Of a stretch of 7,582 nt of DNA, positions 1 through 6,000 are shown piece by piece. Both the position numbers and the translations under genes were made by a program. Where the stretch lies: positions 1 through 7,582 of the forward strand of contig NZ_JACRSQ010000057.1 of the NCBI RefSeq assembly GCF_014384895.1, written 5' to 3'. This stretch comes from Bianquea renquensis. GTDB lineage: Bacteria > Bacillota > Clostridia > Lachnospirales > Bianqueaceae. Within the stretch, counting starts at the first letter, position 1. Every line of letters starts with the position of its first letter. The notes below the pieces were generated by a model, which was not told the origin of the DNA, ran no database searches, and worked only from the letters and a program-made list of their open reading frames with translations.

Positions 1-167
1 TTGTATTCCAGTACCAAAGCCTTGTCAATCCTTCGGCCCGCATCGTGGGCGACAAACTGCCGGACATGGTGCAGGTATTTTTCCATAGTGGCCGCGCTTT
101 TCTCCGCTTCCTGTAAGGCCGTTTCGTATGGCGGTATCATGCTTTCCTGTAGTTTTTGTCGTTTCAT
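1..167 (-). CDS. Tyrosine recombinase/integrase, N-terminal fragment (runs off window)
   Basis: The first 55 residues are visible, starting MKRQKLQESMIPPYET; the gene continues beyond base 1. The segment with EKSAATMEKYLHHVRQF (about residues 22-38) matches the SAM-like core-binding domain found at the N-terminus of XerC/D-type phage and transposon integrases, whose usual pattern is EKSxxTIxxYxxDLRxF. The catalytic domain (R-H-R-Y) lies outside the window, so activity cannot be judged. ATG at 167 is chosen because GGAGGG (minus strand, plus positions 176-181) sits 8 bases upstream. The gene is last in the minus-strand series, after the relaxase, as expected for the integrase at the edge of an integrative element. 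Its leader carries repeated TACAAT boxes and a hairpin touching the ribosome binding site. Its role, excision and insertion of the element, is inferred from the family and context. Confidence 0.8.
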   Translation of the reverse strand, partial: MKRQKLQESMIPPYETALQEAEKSAATMEKYLHHVRQFVAHDAGRRIDKALVLEY

Positions 168-180
168 TTTGTTTTCCCTC

Positions 181-225
181 CGGTACGTAGTATTCCCCTA
201 CTATTGTACCGATCTATTGTACCGG
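181..225 (-). promoter_or_regulatory. Integrase leader: direct repeats with TACAAT boxes and a hairpin abutting the RBS
   Basis: On the plus strand CTATTGTACCG occurs at 201-211 and 214-224, a 13-base direct repeat. Read on the minus strand each copy contains TACAAT, a 5/6 match to a -10 box. CGGTAC (181-186) pairs with GTACCG (206-211), with an inner TAGTA/TACTA pair (188-192 and 199-203) around a six-base loop, giving a hairpin whose base touches the integrase GGAGGG. CCGGTAC (180-186) can instead pair with GTACCGG of the other copy (219-225), so two folds compete. No good -35 box is visible; TTTATC 16 bases from the nearer TACAAT is only 3/6. Promoter or operator function is inference. Confidence 0.45.
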
Positions 226-277
226 ATAAATAAACAGATTGTTTTTTGAACGCACCATTTTGAAGATTCCACTAAAC

Positions 278-407
278 GGCAAGCAGGGCAAGTGTGGCCA
301 CACTTGCATGTTTTTCAAATTTTGCCCTGCGGCCAAAATCCGAAAAACGGCTTGTTGGGGAGCCTCCCCAAACCCGGCTATGTGGTTCGCACCGTCTATG
401 ACGGTGC
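278..407. other. Cluster of inverted repeats; candidate oriT or recombination/regulatory region
   Basis: The gap between relaxase and integrase holds no convincing gene but four separate inverted repeats. They are: a perfect 20-base palindrome at 288-307 with arm GCAAGTGTGG; a longer-range pair GCAGGGCAA (283-291) with TTGCCCTGC (322-330) that overlaps and so competes with the palindrome; TTGGGGAG-C-CTCCCCAA at 355-371; and GCACCGTC-TAT-GACGGTGC at 389-407. Such packing next to a relaxase gene is typical of a transfer origin, where the relaxosome binds and nicks, but I see no nic consensus I can name. Against it, the oriT of MobC/relaxase modules often lies upstream of mobC. Recombination-directionality or terminator functions are also possible. 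Confidence 0.4.
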
Positions 408-412
408 TTTCC

Positions 413-437
413 ACTTCGGGCCAACTTGGCCCGAAGT
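413..437. repeat. 25-bp gene-boundary palindrome, copy 1 (3' end of relaxase gene)
   Basis: Perfect palindrome with 12-base arms ACTTCGGGCCAA (413-424) and TTGGCCCGAAGT (426-437) around C425. The relaxase TAA stop (437-439 on the plus strand as TTA) overlaps its last base. No U tract follows on the minus strand, so it is not a standard intrinsic terminator. It is identical in all 25 bases to copies 3 and 4. Confidence 0.93.
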
Positions 438-1891
438 TATCGCGGCCTGTCGGCCTTGTTTTGGTCATGGCGCTGCCGCTCCATTTCCTTGTTTTTCTGT
501 TCGTCTGACAGTCCGAACAGGCGATCAATATTTGCCTTGACCGTCACCAGTTCCCGCATATCCGTCCGGGCGGCCCGGTACTCGGCATACAGTGTCTTTT
601 TGTCAGCGGCCAGCTCCGCCGCCTCCGCTTTCAGGGCGTCCATTTTGGGGAGCTTGGCTCCGGCCAGTATGCGGCGAAAGGTTGCTTGTGCCGTCCGGTA
701 CAGGGATATTTCCGCCTCGTGCTCACTCAAAAACTGATTGCTGTACCGCTTGGCCTTGTACTCTTCAAACACCGGGCGGGTCTTGGCATAGTCGTGGACA
801 GCGGCCCGCAGCTCCTTGTTGCGCCGAAGCTCCGCCTCGGTGGTCTTGACTTTCTCCGACAAGGTGTGAAACCGTTCGGCGGCCTCGGCCGCTCTCTGCT
901 CCAATACAGCATAATCCATTAAACCGTGCTCCTGTAAATACTGCACGGCAGCGGCCATCTGTTGCAGGTTGTAAACCGTAGCCCACCGCTGATAGGCCGG
1001 GCCTTTCCCGGCCTGTATTTTTGCCTGAATGTCAATCACCAGATTGACCCGGCGGGAATCCGCCGAACGTCCCCCGGACGGGGCAGCCCGCCCCTCAATA
1101 GCTGCCCGGATCGCCGCCTCGGTGTATGCGTCGCCCAGCGTGGAGGCACGCAGCCGGGTAAACCGTTCCTGCCCGAACGTCGGAGCACGAAAGCTGACAG
1201 CGCCCCGGCTTTGCTTGGCTTCAAAGCCCGCCGCTTTCATCGCCTGCAAAAAGGCGGCGAAGCTCTCCGGCTGTTCGGCAAGGCAAAGGTCAATCTGCGC
1301 TTTGAGCCGTTGCTGAAAAGTAGGGGCTTTTTTACCGCCCAGCCATGCGCCGTAATGCTTGTACTTCCCCCGGCTGTGCAGCTTGGGATTGGCGATCACC
1401 GACAGGCCGTGCTCAATACATACCCGATCGGACAGCCGGCGCAAGGCCCGGCCCGATCCTAGAAAGTCCCGGAATTTATGGGTACAATCCAGCGTGGTGG
1501 AATTGTAGTAGATATGACAATGGGGGTGGGGCCGGTCAATGTGGGACACCACAAAAAAGGCGTGCTTGCCTTTCGTCCAGCGCATGGCGAGCTCATAGCT
1601 CACCGCCAGCGCCGCCTCCGCGTCCAGTTCGCCGGGCGGGAACGCTTGGCGGATTTGATAACACAGCACGTCCTCGTCCTTTTTTTGTTCCCGGCCCGTT
1701 ATGGCTTTGTACTTGGCTTTGCTCAATAAAAACTCCGCATCGGCGGTTTTGGGGTCGCACTCGTAAGCGGCAATCAAATCACCGTCCCGTGTCTTTGCCG
1801 GATTTTGCCCATACTCAAAGCGGTCTTTCATCGACTGCGCTATGGTTTCGCCCTTACTGATATGGTGGGCTTTGAGATATACAGTCGCCAA
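437..1891 (-). CDS. Relaxase, MOB_P/VirD2-like mobilization nuclease (Tn1549 type)
   Basis: A 484-residue relaxase that would nick oriT, stay covalently bound to the 5' end through a tyrosine and lead the strand into the recipient. The three-histidine metal site is clear at residues 117-126 (HIDRPHPHCH, with H117, H124 and H126), followed by IYYNST. Y27 in FEYGQNPAKT near the N-terminus is the likely catalytic tyrosine. Further family segments are ECDPKTADAEF (44-54), HAFFVVSHID (110-119) and LDCTHKFRDF (134-143). Residues about 330-450 are rich in Ala, Glu, Lys and Arg and look helical or coiled-coil; the tail is charged. The start is TTG at 1891, since AAGGAGG lies 8 bases upstream. The longer frame to 1933 would begin inside a hairpin and lacks a ribosome binding site. 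The gene follows the CD1845-type gene with a terminator-like hairpin between them. The stop lies in the boundary palindrome. Confidence 0.92.
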   Translation of the reverse strand: MATVYLKAHHISKGETIAQSMKDRFEYGQNPAKTRDGDLIAAYECDPKTADAEFLLSKAKYKAITGREQKKDEDVLCYQIRQAFPPGELDAEAALAVSYELAMRWTKGKHAFFVVSHIDRPHPHCHIYYNSTTLDCTHKFRDFLGSGRALRRLSDRVCIEHGLSVIANPKLHSRGKYKHYGAWLGGKKAPTFQQRLKAQIDLCLAEQPESFAAFLQAMKAAGFEAKQSRGAVSFRAPTFGQERFTRLRASTLGDAYTEAAIRAAIEGRAAPSGGRSADSRRVNLVIDIQAKIQAGKGPAYQRWATVYNLQQMAAAVQYLQEHGLMDYAVLEQRAAEAAERFHTLSEKVKTTEAELRRNKELRAAVHDYAKTRPVFEEYKAKRYSNQFLSEHEAEISLYRTAQATFRRILAGAKLPKMDALKAEAAELAADKKTLYAEYRAARTDMRELVTVKANIDRLFGLSDEQKNKEMERQRHDQNKADRPR

Positions 1892-1899
1892 ACTCCCCG

Positions 1900-1909
1900 C
1901 CTCCTTTCC
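1900..1909 (-). promoter_or_regulatory. Relaxase ribosome binding site deciding a TTG start
   Basis: On the minus strand GGAAAGGAGG ends 8 bases before TTG at 1891. The next upstream possible start (1933) falls in the hairpin at 1919-1947 and has no such site, so TTG is preferred. The encoded N-terminus (M)ATVYLKAHHISKG then resembles the short start of related relaxases. Confidence 0.75.
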
Positions 1910-1947
1910 CAAAAGAAAAGAGCAGCGGGACAATGATCCGCTGCTCT
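1909..1947 (-). terminator. Terminator/attenuator-like hairpin directly upstream of the relaxase RBS
   Basis: Ten-base perfect arms AGAGCAGCGG (1919-1928) and CCGCTGCTCT (1938-1947) enclose a 9-base loop. Read on the minus strand the stem is followed by TTTTCTTTT (1918-1910), the form of an intrinsic terminator. It lies between the stop of the CD1845-type gene and the relaxase Shine-Dalgarno. No room remains for a promoter between it and the relaxase start, so relaxase transcripts coming from upstream must read through. Attenuation of relaxase expression is inference. Confidence 0.72.
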
Positions 1948-1961
1948 ATCTGCATTTGATT

Positions 1962-1996
1962 GGATAACCTCGGGCCAACCTGGCCCGAAGTTATCC
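1962..1996. repeat. Gene-boundary palindrome, copy 2 (extended, at 3' end of CD1845-type gene)
   Basis: Diverged but longer copy. Arms begin GGATAAC (1962-1968) and end GTTATCC (1990-1996), with centre C1979. The two arm mismatches (1969/1989 and 1978/1980) become G-U pairs if the minus strand is transcribed, whereas a plus-strand RNA would have C/A mismatches. The TAA stop of the upstream gene (1991-1993) lies at the same offset as in copies 1 and 4. Confidence 0.9.
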
Positions 1997-2293
1997 AGCA
2001 ATAAAGCCCATGAGGGAGCTGTTTAGACCGTGCAGGAAATCCGCCACCGCCTCAGCAAAGGCCGGAATCCCGAATGGCGAAACAAGGAATCCCATTACAA
2101 GCAGCCCTATGCCGCTGTACGCTTCTCCCTGAAACAGCAGGATCGCGCCGCCGACAGCAAACAACAAGGCTGCCAGCGCCAGCACCCGGCCGGATAGCCA
2201 GCCCAAAAACTGCATGGCAAGACCTAACAGGAAAAACGCTAACGCAAAAGGAAGGACAAGGATTTTGAACGGCAGTTTGAGTAATGTTTTCAT
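1991..2293 (-). CDS. Small membrane protein, CD1845 family
   Basis: A 100-residue, very hydrophobic protein beginning MKTLLKLPFKILVLPFALAF. Probable membrane segments are at about 10-34, 36-54 and 60-77. The segment GFLVSPFGIPAFAEAVADFL (68-87) and the ending NSSLMGFIAG recall the CD1845 family, short membrane proteins that accompany relaxase genes in Tn1549-like conjugative elements. I know of no established function. A link to the membrane side of the transfer apparatus would be a guess from context. The start is ATG at 2293, with AAGGAG 9 bases upstream; TTG at 2299 is too close to that site. It has its own good promoter (2331-2359) and stands directly upstream of the relaxase, separated by copy 2 of the palindrome and a terminator-like hairpin. 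Confidence 0.8.
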   Translation of the reverse strand: MKTLLKLPFKILVLPFALAFFLLGLAMQFLGWLSGRVLALAALLFAVGGAILLFQGEAYSGIGLLVMGFLVSPFGIPAFAEAVADFLHGLNSSLMGFIAG

Positions 2294-2330
2294 ATACAAA
2301 TCTCCTTTCTATTGCCTTTATTCTATATAC

Positions 2331-2359
2331 ATTATACCTCCTAGGGGATGATACCACAA
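2331..2359 (-). promoter_or_regulatory. Sigma-70/SigA-type promoter for the CD1845-type gene (and possibly relaxase)
   Basis: On the minus strand a perfect TATAAT (plus 2331-2336) stands 17 bases from TTGTGG (plus 2354-2359), which keeps the TTG of the -35 consensus. The -10 box lies about 38 bases before the ATG at 2293. It follows the strong mobC terminator and copy 3 of the palindrome, so this is a natural new transcription start. The relaxase could be reached only by read-through of the hairpin at 1919-1947. Confidence 0.68.
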
Positions 2360-2394
2360 TGTTGTCGCCGCCGCACGAATCTTGTCCCGGCGCC

Positions 2395-2419
2395 ACTTCG
2401 GGCCAACTTGGCCCGAAGT
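2395..2419. repeat. 25-bp gene-boundary palindrome, copy 3 (between mobC and CD1845-type gene)
   Basis: Perfect palindrome, identical to copies 1 and 4, with centre C2407. It is the only full copy that does not overlap a stop codon. It lies just beyond the mobC terminator, between that gene and the promoter of the next one. Confidence 0.93.
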
Positions 2420-2431
2420 TTCCACATAACA

Positions 2432-2474
2432 GAAAATGCGGGGAACGGTATTCAAAACCGCTCCCCGCATTTTC
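2432..2474 (-). terminator. Strong symmetric terminator at the end of mobC
   Basis: Arms at 2432-2448 and 2458-2474 (core AATGCGGGGA) form a 17-base stem with a single G-U pair and a 9-base loop. A-rich and T-rich ends give T runs on both strands, so it may work in either direction. It begins within the TGA stop of mobC (2473-2475). It isolates mobC and upstream genes from the CD1845/relaxase unit. Confidence 0.88.
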
Positions 2475-2829
2475 AAAGTTTCACCACCTCTGCAAGCTGT
2501 TCCAGCACAGCGGACACCTTGCCCCATAGCTCGGTATAATCCCGCTGCAAGCCCGCAATTTCCTCCGGGTATACGCCGTAGGTGTTGGCGTGTATGGCAA
2601 TCTGATTGAGATTGTTGGCGCAGCGCCTTTGCAGGGAAACAAGCTCCCGAACCGGCGTAAGGTCAACATGCAGCACGTACCCATTCAGCGCCATTTTCCG
2701 CATAAAGGCTCCCGCGTTGGTAATACCTGCCTCGGTCATCCTTTCCCGGATTGTATCCCGTTCCTCCTGCGTCACCATGACGTGCAGGTGGATACCCCGC
2801 TTACGCTGTTTCAGCGTTCCCGCTCCCAT
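2473..2829 (-). CDS. mobC: MobC-family relaxosome accessory protein (main part)
   Basis: 118 residues from ATG at 2829. RGIHLHVMVTQEERDTIRER followed by AGITNAGAFMRKMALNGYVL forms a ribbon-helix-helix-like DNA-binding part (about residues 10-50). RRCANNLNQIAIHAN (about 67-81) is the hallmark of MobC (PF05713-type) proteins. The C-terminus is helical, with YTELWGKVSAVLEQLAEVVKL. MobC proteins bind oriT and help the relaxase open and nick it. The start is uncertain: no clear ribosome binding site precedes ATG 2829, and the frame is open to a GTG at 2901, also without one. It overlaps the 60-residue ORF before it by 19 bases, so it may be translated by coupling, or the two ORFs may be one gene broken at the A run 2845-2849. 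The TGA stop is merged into the terminator. Confidence 0.85.
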   Translation of the reverse strand: MGAGTLKQRKRGIHLHVMVTQEERDTIRERMTEAGITNAGAFMRKMALNGYVLHVDLTPVRELVSLQRRCANNLNQIAIHANTYGVYPEEIAGLQRDYTELWGKVSAVLEQLAEVVKL

Positions 2830-2993
2830 GTCCGGCTTTTTCGGGTAGGAGGCTTCACCTTGTCCAATGGCTTTTCCTCCGGGACGGGAGACGGAGCGCA
2901 CAGCGGCAGGTTATTCAAAATCCCGTCGATCATATTGGTATTCTGTTCGGCCGAAAGCTCGGCGGTTTTCATCGGATTGTTTTTCTGTTCCAT
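2811..2993 (-). CDS. 60-residue ORF, probably the N-terminal extension of MobC separated by a frameshift
   Basis: It starts at ATG 2993, with AAGGA 8 bases upstream, the best ribosome binding site in this unit. The product begins MEQKNNPMKTAELSAEQNTN, has a short hydrophobic stretch MIDGILNNLPL (21-31), then a Pro/Lys-rich, probably disordered part ending KVKPPTRKSRTWERER. I recognise no independent family. The end overlaps mobC in the -1 frame. If the AAAAA at 2845-2849 were six bases, residues 1-52 would join mobC in one frame as TRKKPDMGAGTLKQRKRGIHLH, giving a protein of 173 residues. That would leave one well-initiated gene instead of one gene with a good ribosome binding site and one without. 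No boundary palindrome separates the two ORFs, unlike all other gene pairs here. It could still be an independent leader ORF. Confidence 0.6.
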   Translation of the reverse strand: MEQKNNPMKTAELSAEQNTNMIDGILNNLPLCAPSPVPEEKPLDKVKPPTRKSRTWERER

Positions 2994-3048
2994 ATCCTGT
3001 TCCTTTCTATGTTTTATTTCGGGCCTCGCTGTCACAAACTGCGCCGCG

Positions 3049-3077
3049 TAACTTCGGGCCAACTTGGCCCGAAGTTA
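3049..3077. repeat. Gene-boundary palindrome, copy 4 (3' end of the surface protein gene)
   Basis: The 25-bp unit at 3051-3075 is identical to copies 1 and 3 and is extended here by TA on each side to a perfect 29-base palindrome. Its last three bases (3075-3077) are the TAA stop of the surface protein gene. The mobC unit starts about 55 bases further on. Confidence 0.93.
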
Positions 3078-6000
3078 TCGGCTGCCGGTATGTCTGCGGC
3101 GCAGGGTGAGCAGCGCGATCATTCCCAAAGACACCCCGGTCAGCACAATAAACGGCCAAATCAGCGTGTTGTCGCCGGTCTGCGGCACTTCGGGCGTGGG
3201 GATTTTCTCATTTGTCACAGTCACTTGAATAATCTGGCCGTCCTCCGTGATTTCAAACGGAAATTCCGTGCTGTCCACCTGATAGCCGTCCGCCTTGAAC
3301 TCCTGATAGGTGTACTGCCCCGCACGAAGCCGGAACCGCGCCACACCGTTTTCGTCGGTGCAGCCCTCCGCCACAACTGCGCCCAGCGAATCCCGGATAC
3401 GGAACCCAACATTCGGCAGGGGCGCATGGTCGGCGCTGTCGGTTTTGGTGATTTCCAGCTCCCCATAGATAGGGGTGTTGAGGAAGCCCACACCGGCCTC
3501 ATTTTCCACCTGCACGGTTTCGCCGTCCTCCGTGATGGCGAAATAGTAGTAGCTGCCGTCCTGTAAGAACCCAGATGGGCTTGCTTCCTCGTGGCAGAAG
3601 TAGCCACCATAACGCAGCCCCTCCATGCGGTGCTGGCCGTTTTCCAGCTCAGTCATATTGCCGATATACCGATCAATGCCTTCTTCAAATTTTTGGTTTC
3701 CGTTGGTATCGGCATAAATCCCGAACACCGCGCCCGCCAGTGTATTTTCCGGGTACTCCGCGTCCAGCTTGAGCGTTTCCGCGCTTCCCACAATCCAGCG
3801 GTTTTCGATGGTGATTTCTATGACTTGCTTATTCTCGGAGATCGTCACCGGTAAGATTTTTTCCGAAAGGACAAATCCCTCTGCGGGTGCGATTTCACGG
3901 ATTAACCAGTCCCCGGCGGCCACGCCGTAAAAGCCGAATTTGCCGCCCTCCATGCTCTCACAGTTCATCAGGGCGTTTTCTTCGGTAAACGCAGTTTCAT
4001 CCGACCGGAACAGGCCGATCAACGCACCGTCCACCGGCGCGCCGTCGCCGTCCACCTTGCAGCCGGTCACGTCGCCGCGAATCAGCTTGTTTTCAATCCG
4101 CTGGCCGTCATTGACGGAGAGATAAACTACGGGGGTATCCTGCCCCTGATACGAAATTTCCAAATCATACTCTTTATCGGAAAGAAGATAATGCCCGTCG
4201 GTGCTGTACTCCTTGGCATACACTTTACTGTCCACCGGCAAATCGGTGGAAAAGACAATCTGCCCGGCCTCGTCGCAATAGGCCAGCTCCAGCAGCCCGT
4301 CTGCCGGGATCACGCTGCCGTCCGCCGCTGTCATGGTTTCTCTGGCATACAGTCCCCACGCGACATTCCGGGTTTCGCCGTTCATGCCGATTCCGAAAAC
4401 CTCGTCCTGCTCCAACGCTTTTTGCAGGCGGATTTCCACCTGCTGACGCTCGTTGGTGATGTGGATTTCCGTTTCGGTTAGCTCCACATGCTGCCCTGCA
4501 TAAGAGAGTGTCACCGTCACCGGCTCCGGGTTGCGGGTCATGCCATAGGGGGCCTGACGTTCAAAAATCTGGAACGTGGAGAGATACAGCGGCTCACTGG
4601 TGTCGCTCCCGTCCGGCCCGGTGGTAAGGGTCGCCACTGTCTGGCCTGCGCTGTAACGCAGCATACCGCCGGAATAGACATCCTCCGTGGCGACAATATC
4701 ATACTTGGCCCCGGCCAGCCCCTTGGTGGAATACACCGGTTGATACAGCAGCGGCGCGCCGTCGCTTCCGCCTATGGTGGCAACGCCGGAGAACACCTCG
4801 CCGTCCTTGCGGACGGTGATGGTGCCCTTTTGCGGCATATTTTCCTTTTCCACTTTTATGACCGTCACGCCGTCCACTTCTTCGGCGCTCTCCGGCAATA
4901 TATCGAAATAGACCGGGGTGGGGTCTAACACATACGGCTCCACAGCCTGTACCTCAACCGCCGAATAGCTCTCGCCGTAGGGCAGCGGCTCCGGGGTAAT
5001 CAAGTAACCATGAGCGTCCGTATAGAAGGTGTCGATTTCCACAATCTCCGGGTAGGTGAGCGTCATGGTGATTTGCTTGCCCTGCGGGTCAAACAGCTTG
5101 TAGCCATGTCCGGCCAGCGGCACCGTGTTCCCGGTTTCCTTGTCCAGCTTGACGAGCATGACGCGGCTTTCAAAGTTGGCGTTGTTTAACAGATACCGAT
5201 AGACCTTGCCGTTTTCGGAAATGAAAAGGTCGATATCGTCAAGCATTTCCCGGCCCGGCCAGCCCGACACTTGATGCAGCCGATACCACCCGAAAGGTAA
5301 AGACTTGCTCTCAGCAAAACCGTACTCATCGCAGGTCAAAATATCCCGTTCGGTTTCTTTGGCCGCTGCATAGGAACCGGCAGCGCGCCGGAAAAGCTCA
5401 AATTTCGCCCCTTTCTCCGGGGTGTCAATGCCGGTGGAACCGTCGTCCGTGTGCTTGATGATAGCCACCCGGCCTTTGATGATCTGCTCGCCAACGTCCA
5501 GCGCAAGCTCATTGTATTCCAGCTCATATTCCTTGGCTTCCGCGCCCACATAATAAACCTCCGGGTTGAGCAGGTAGCCGGTGGACGGCTCCAGCTCTCG
5601 GATTGTCCAGTCGTCGCCGCAGGGATACCAGTCCGTAACAAAATCACCATTCGGGCCGGTAAAATAGCTTTTCACAAGCTGGCTGCCTTTGTATACGCCG
5701 TACTTGGCGTGTTCCAGTGTGGCGTCTCCCTGTGCTGTGCCGGTTTCGTCGTCCGATTTGGTGATGGCAGCCCGCCATTTCTTCAACGTGTTGTGGAAGG
5801 TTTTATTTGTCACCTTATTCCATTCAATGACGGCCTCCTGCGGGTCGGGGATAACGTATTTATCCTCTGTGCCCACTTCTTCAAGGGTATAGGGCGTATC
5901 GCCGGAAATGAGCACGTCTGAAAACCGGGCTATACCGCTGCTGTCCGTGGCAGCGTATTCGTCCACCGGCAGACCGGAAAGACTGGCGCCGTACAGCCGG

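Noticed and set aside
239..540. Plus-strand and minus-strand reading frames across the inverted-repeat region
   Set aside because: Several overlapping frames of 80-104 codons exist in both directions, none with a convincing ribosome binding site or recognisable protein. They follow from GC-rich palindromic sequence.
1892..1933. A longer relaxase starting at 1933
   Set aside because: The start falls in the loop of the terminator-like hairpin and has no ribosome binding site, and the extra residues do not resemble relaxase sequence. TTG 1891 follows AAGGAGG.
2994..3048. A promoter for the mobC unit
   Set aside because: TTGTGA with AAACAT or TAAAAC at 15-17 bases is too weak to call. mobC may be transcribed from the surface protein unit.
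2994..3062. A longer version of the 60-residue ORF starting at TTG 3062
   Set aside because: It would begin inside the boundary palindrome without a ribosome binding site. ATG 2993 has AAGGA at good spacing.
413..3077. The palindromes as a CRISPR array
   Set aside because: Copies are separated by whole genes of 0.3 to 1.5 kb or more, not by short regular spacers, and no cas gene is present.
413..3077. The palindromes as integron attC sites
   Set aside because: They are too short, nearly perfectly symmetric without the unpaired bases of attC, lack the R and L box pattern, and the visible integrase fragment cannot be assigned to IntI. A cassette-like role by another route remains open.
3009..4928. 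Long plus-strand frames opposite the surface protein gene
   Set aside because: They mirror codon bias of the minus-strand gene, lack start signals and show no recognisable domain.
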